Origin: an uncultured Oscillospiraceae bacterium
Lineage (GTDB): Bacteria; Bacillota; Clostridia; Oscillospirales; Oscillospiraceae
DNA: 15,003 nucleotides
Assembly (NCBI GenBank): GCA_944385195.1
Contig: CALWWH010000028.1
Location: forward strand, 1-15,003
Direction: 5' to 3'
Part shown: piece by piece, positions 13,615-15,003 of the stretch
How the letters are laid out: each line of letters starts with the position of its first letter
How positions within the stretch are numbered: the stretch's first letter is position 1
The notes under the pieces: model-generated
Databases searched by the model: none
Seen by the model: the letters and a program-made list of their open reading frames with translations, nothing else
What the model was told of the DNA's origin: nothing
Translations under genes and position numbers: made by a program

Positions 13615-14718
13615 ATGCAAACTCCGATTGGTTTGGAATTAGATCTCGTCTGGATCATTTTACTGGCGGTCGGCGTGTCCCTGGTTGTGTCCTTGATTCT
13701 GACACCGCTGGTGCGTCTGTTTGCCCTCACAGTGGGTGCAGTAGATGTGCCGAAGGATAACCGGCGCATGCATACGAAGCCCATGGCGACCATTGGCGGC
13801 CTGGCGATCTTTATCGGATTTCTGATCGGCGTGCTGCTCTTTGTTCAGATTGATGAGAAAATGCAGGGTATCCTGCTGGGCGCAGTGGTTCTGGTTGTTC
13901 TGGGCGTTCTGGACGATATCCTGGACCTGCCGGCGAAGCTGAAATTTGTTGTACAGTTCGTGGCAGCCGGTATTGCAGTGGCTCATGGCTGCGTGATCGA
14001 GACCCTTTCCAATCCAAACATTTTCAGCGACGCCGACTATATTAATCTCGGTTGGGTGGGGATCCCGCTCACCATGATCTGGATTGTCGCGCTGACCAAT
14101 GCCGTCAACTTTATCGATGGCCTGGACGGCCTGGCCGCAGGGGTCTCCGCCATCAGTGCGGGCACCATGCTGGTCATTGCGCTGATCTACTCCGAGAGCA
14201 GTGTTGCCATCGTGATTGCAGCGCTGTTGGGTGCGTGTCTGGGATTCTTACCCTTTAACTTTAACCCGGCAAAGATCTTTATGGGAGACACCGGCGCGAC
14301 GTTTCTGGGCTATATCCTGGCGACTATGTCTATCCAGGGAATGTTCAAATATTATGCGATTGTGAGCTATATTATCCCATTTTTGATGTTAGGAGTGCCG
14401 ATTTTCGATATTTGCTTCGCCTTTCTACGCCGCATCGCCAGGGGGCAGAGCCCCATGGTGGCTGACCGCAGCCACATGCACCACAAGCTCATCGATATGG
14501 GCTTTACGCAAAAGCAGGTTGTGGCGATTATCTACGTCATCAGCGCCTTGCTGGGCCTGTCCGCTGTGGTGTTGGCATCTTCCAGCGGCATTCGTTCGCT
14601 GATTTCCGTGGCGGCAATTGTCATCGTGGGGACAGTTGCGCTTAAGGTTATTTTTAACACCAAAAAAAATGAGAAACATCCCGCACAAAAGCAGGAGGAA
14701 TCCCATGAAGAACATTAA
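13615..14718 (+). CDS. tagO: Undecaprenyl-phosphate N-acetylglucosaminyl 1-phosphate transferase (TagO/WecA family)
   Basis: This 367-residue polytopic membrane enzyme should move GlcNAc-1-phosphate (or a related sugar phosphate) from a UDP-sugar to undecaprenyl phosphate, the first step of teichoic-acid-type or other lipid-linked glycopolymers. The family marks are present: the cytoplasmic MHTKPMATIGG loop, GVLDDILDLPAKLKF with the DD pair, NAVNFIDGLDGLAAG from residue 162, FMGDTGATFLG, and the HMHH loop starting at residue 287. About ten or eleven membrane segments can be counted. A charged cytoplasmic tail follows the last one. AAGAAGG lies 8 nt before the ATG. MraY was considered, but the HMHH loop and the mnaA-type neighbour fit TagO/WecA better. 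The symbol names the family, not a proven polymer. Confidence 0.93.
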   Translation: MQTPIGLELDLVWIILLAVGVSLVVSLILTPLVRLFALTVGAVDVPKDNRRMHTKPMATIGGLAIFIGFLIGVLLFVQIDEKMQGILLGAVVLVVLGVLDDILDLPAKLKFVVQFVAAGIAVAHGCVIETLSNPNIFSDADYINLGWVGIPLTMIWIVALTNAVNFIDGLDGLAAGVSAISAGTMLVIALIYSESSVAIVIAALLGACLGFLPFNFNPAKIFMGDTGATFLGYILATMSIQGMFKYYAIVSYIIPFLMLGVPIFDICFAFLRRIARGQSPMVADRSHMHHKLIDMGFTQKQVVAIIYVISALLGLSAVVLASSSGIRSLISVAAIVIVGTVALKVIFNTKKNEKHPAQKQEESHEEH

Positions 14719-15003
14719 AGTCATGTCGATTTTCGGCACCCGTCCGGAAGCCATCAAGATGGCGCCGCTGGTGCAGGAACTGGCGAAAACAGAGGGCATT
14801 GAGAGCCTTTGCTGTGTGACGGCCCAGCACCGCGAGATGCTGGACTCCGTGCTGGAGAGCTTTCACATTACCCCGCAGTACGATCTGAACATCATGCAGC
14901 CCCGTCAGACGCTGTCCACAATCATCTGCAAGACGCTGGCAGGGATGGAAGATGTCTTCGAAGCAGTAAAACCGGATCTGGTTTTGGTCCACGGGGACAC
15001 CAC
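14705..15003 (+). CDS. mnaA: UDP-N-acetylglucosamine 2-epimerase, non-hydrolysing (N-terminal part)
   Basis: The first 99 residues are visible before the right edge. The start MKNIKVMSIFGTRPEAIKMA (GTRPE at 11-15) is the signature of the MnaA/WecB family, followed by TAQHREML and, at the edge, VLVHGDT. The family converts UDP-GlcNAc to UDP-ManNAc for wall teichoic acid linkage units, capsules or similar polymers. The ATG lies inside the end of the tagO-like gene (14-nt overlap) with GGAGGA six bases upstream, so the two are translationally coupled and probably act in one pathway. Confidence 0.96.
   Translation, partial: MKNIKVMSIFGTRPEAIKMAPLVQELAKTEGIESLCCVTAQHREMLDSVLESFHITPQYDLNIMQPRQTLSTIICKTLAGMEDVFEAVKPDLVLVHGDT

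Noticed and set aside
1..15003. Mobile elements, CRISPR arrays, tRNA or rRNA genes, toxin-antitoxin or phage-defence genes
   Set aside because: No transposase, integrase, repeat-spacer pattern, cloverleaf or defence-type domain was seen. The gene content is housekeeping and sporulation.

Overview
The window looks like core chromosome of an endospore-forming Clostridia member, probably Oscillospiraceae-like. The grounds are a complete eight-gene spoIIIA operon, an Asp23/Gls24 gene close behind it, a pyruvate,phosphate dikinase, a TagO/WecA-family transferase followed by a UDP-GlcNAc 2-epimerase, and GC-rich coding DNA with AT-rich gaps. I see no phage, transposon, CRISPR, tRNA or rRNA signal. 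The family placement is inference from gene content only.

Layout. On the minus strand from the left edge: the N-terminal part of a DapL-like aminotransferase (1-412), asp23 (536-928), a small AT-richer lipoprotein gene (999-1523), then spoIIIAH-AG-AF-AE-AD-AC-AB-AA (1755-6225, transcribed right to left) behind a sigma-E-like promoter (6246-6275). A plus-strand TIM-barrel sugar isomerase/epimerase gene (6387-7283) starts divergently from spoIIIAA. It converges on ppdK (7540-10173, minus) across 256 bp holding two hairpins. An AT-rich gap of about 470 bp lies upstream of ppdK. Beyond it is the gltX-DUF1294 pair (10645-12365, minus), and then, divergently on the plus strand, trpS, tagO-like and mnaA/wecB-like genes (12601 to the right edge).

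How the genes fit together. The SpoIIIA proteins build the mother-cell half of the channel that joins mother cell and forespore during engulfment. SpoIIIAA is the ATPase, AB to AF are membrane components, and AG and AH are the ring-type extracytoplasmic parts. Seven of the eight genes meet by overlaps or by a gap of at most 5 nt. The exception is a 101-nt gap before spoIIIAE, where an N-terminal signal-peptide coding region would be expected. The tagO/mnaA pair points to undecaprenyl-linked cell-wall glycopolymer synthesis, here cotranscribed with trpS. Six housekeeping-type -35/-10 pairs with 17-nt spacers or a sigma-E-like match can be read directly and agree with the chosen starts.

I did not find a clearly new biological system. 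The best leads are a SpoIIIAE with no visible signal peptide, a compact cysteine-containing SpoIIIAG, a lipoprotein gene set between spoIIIAH and asp23, and two small RNA-structure candidates in the asp23 and gltX leaders.
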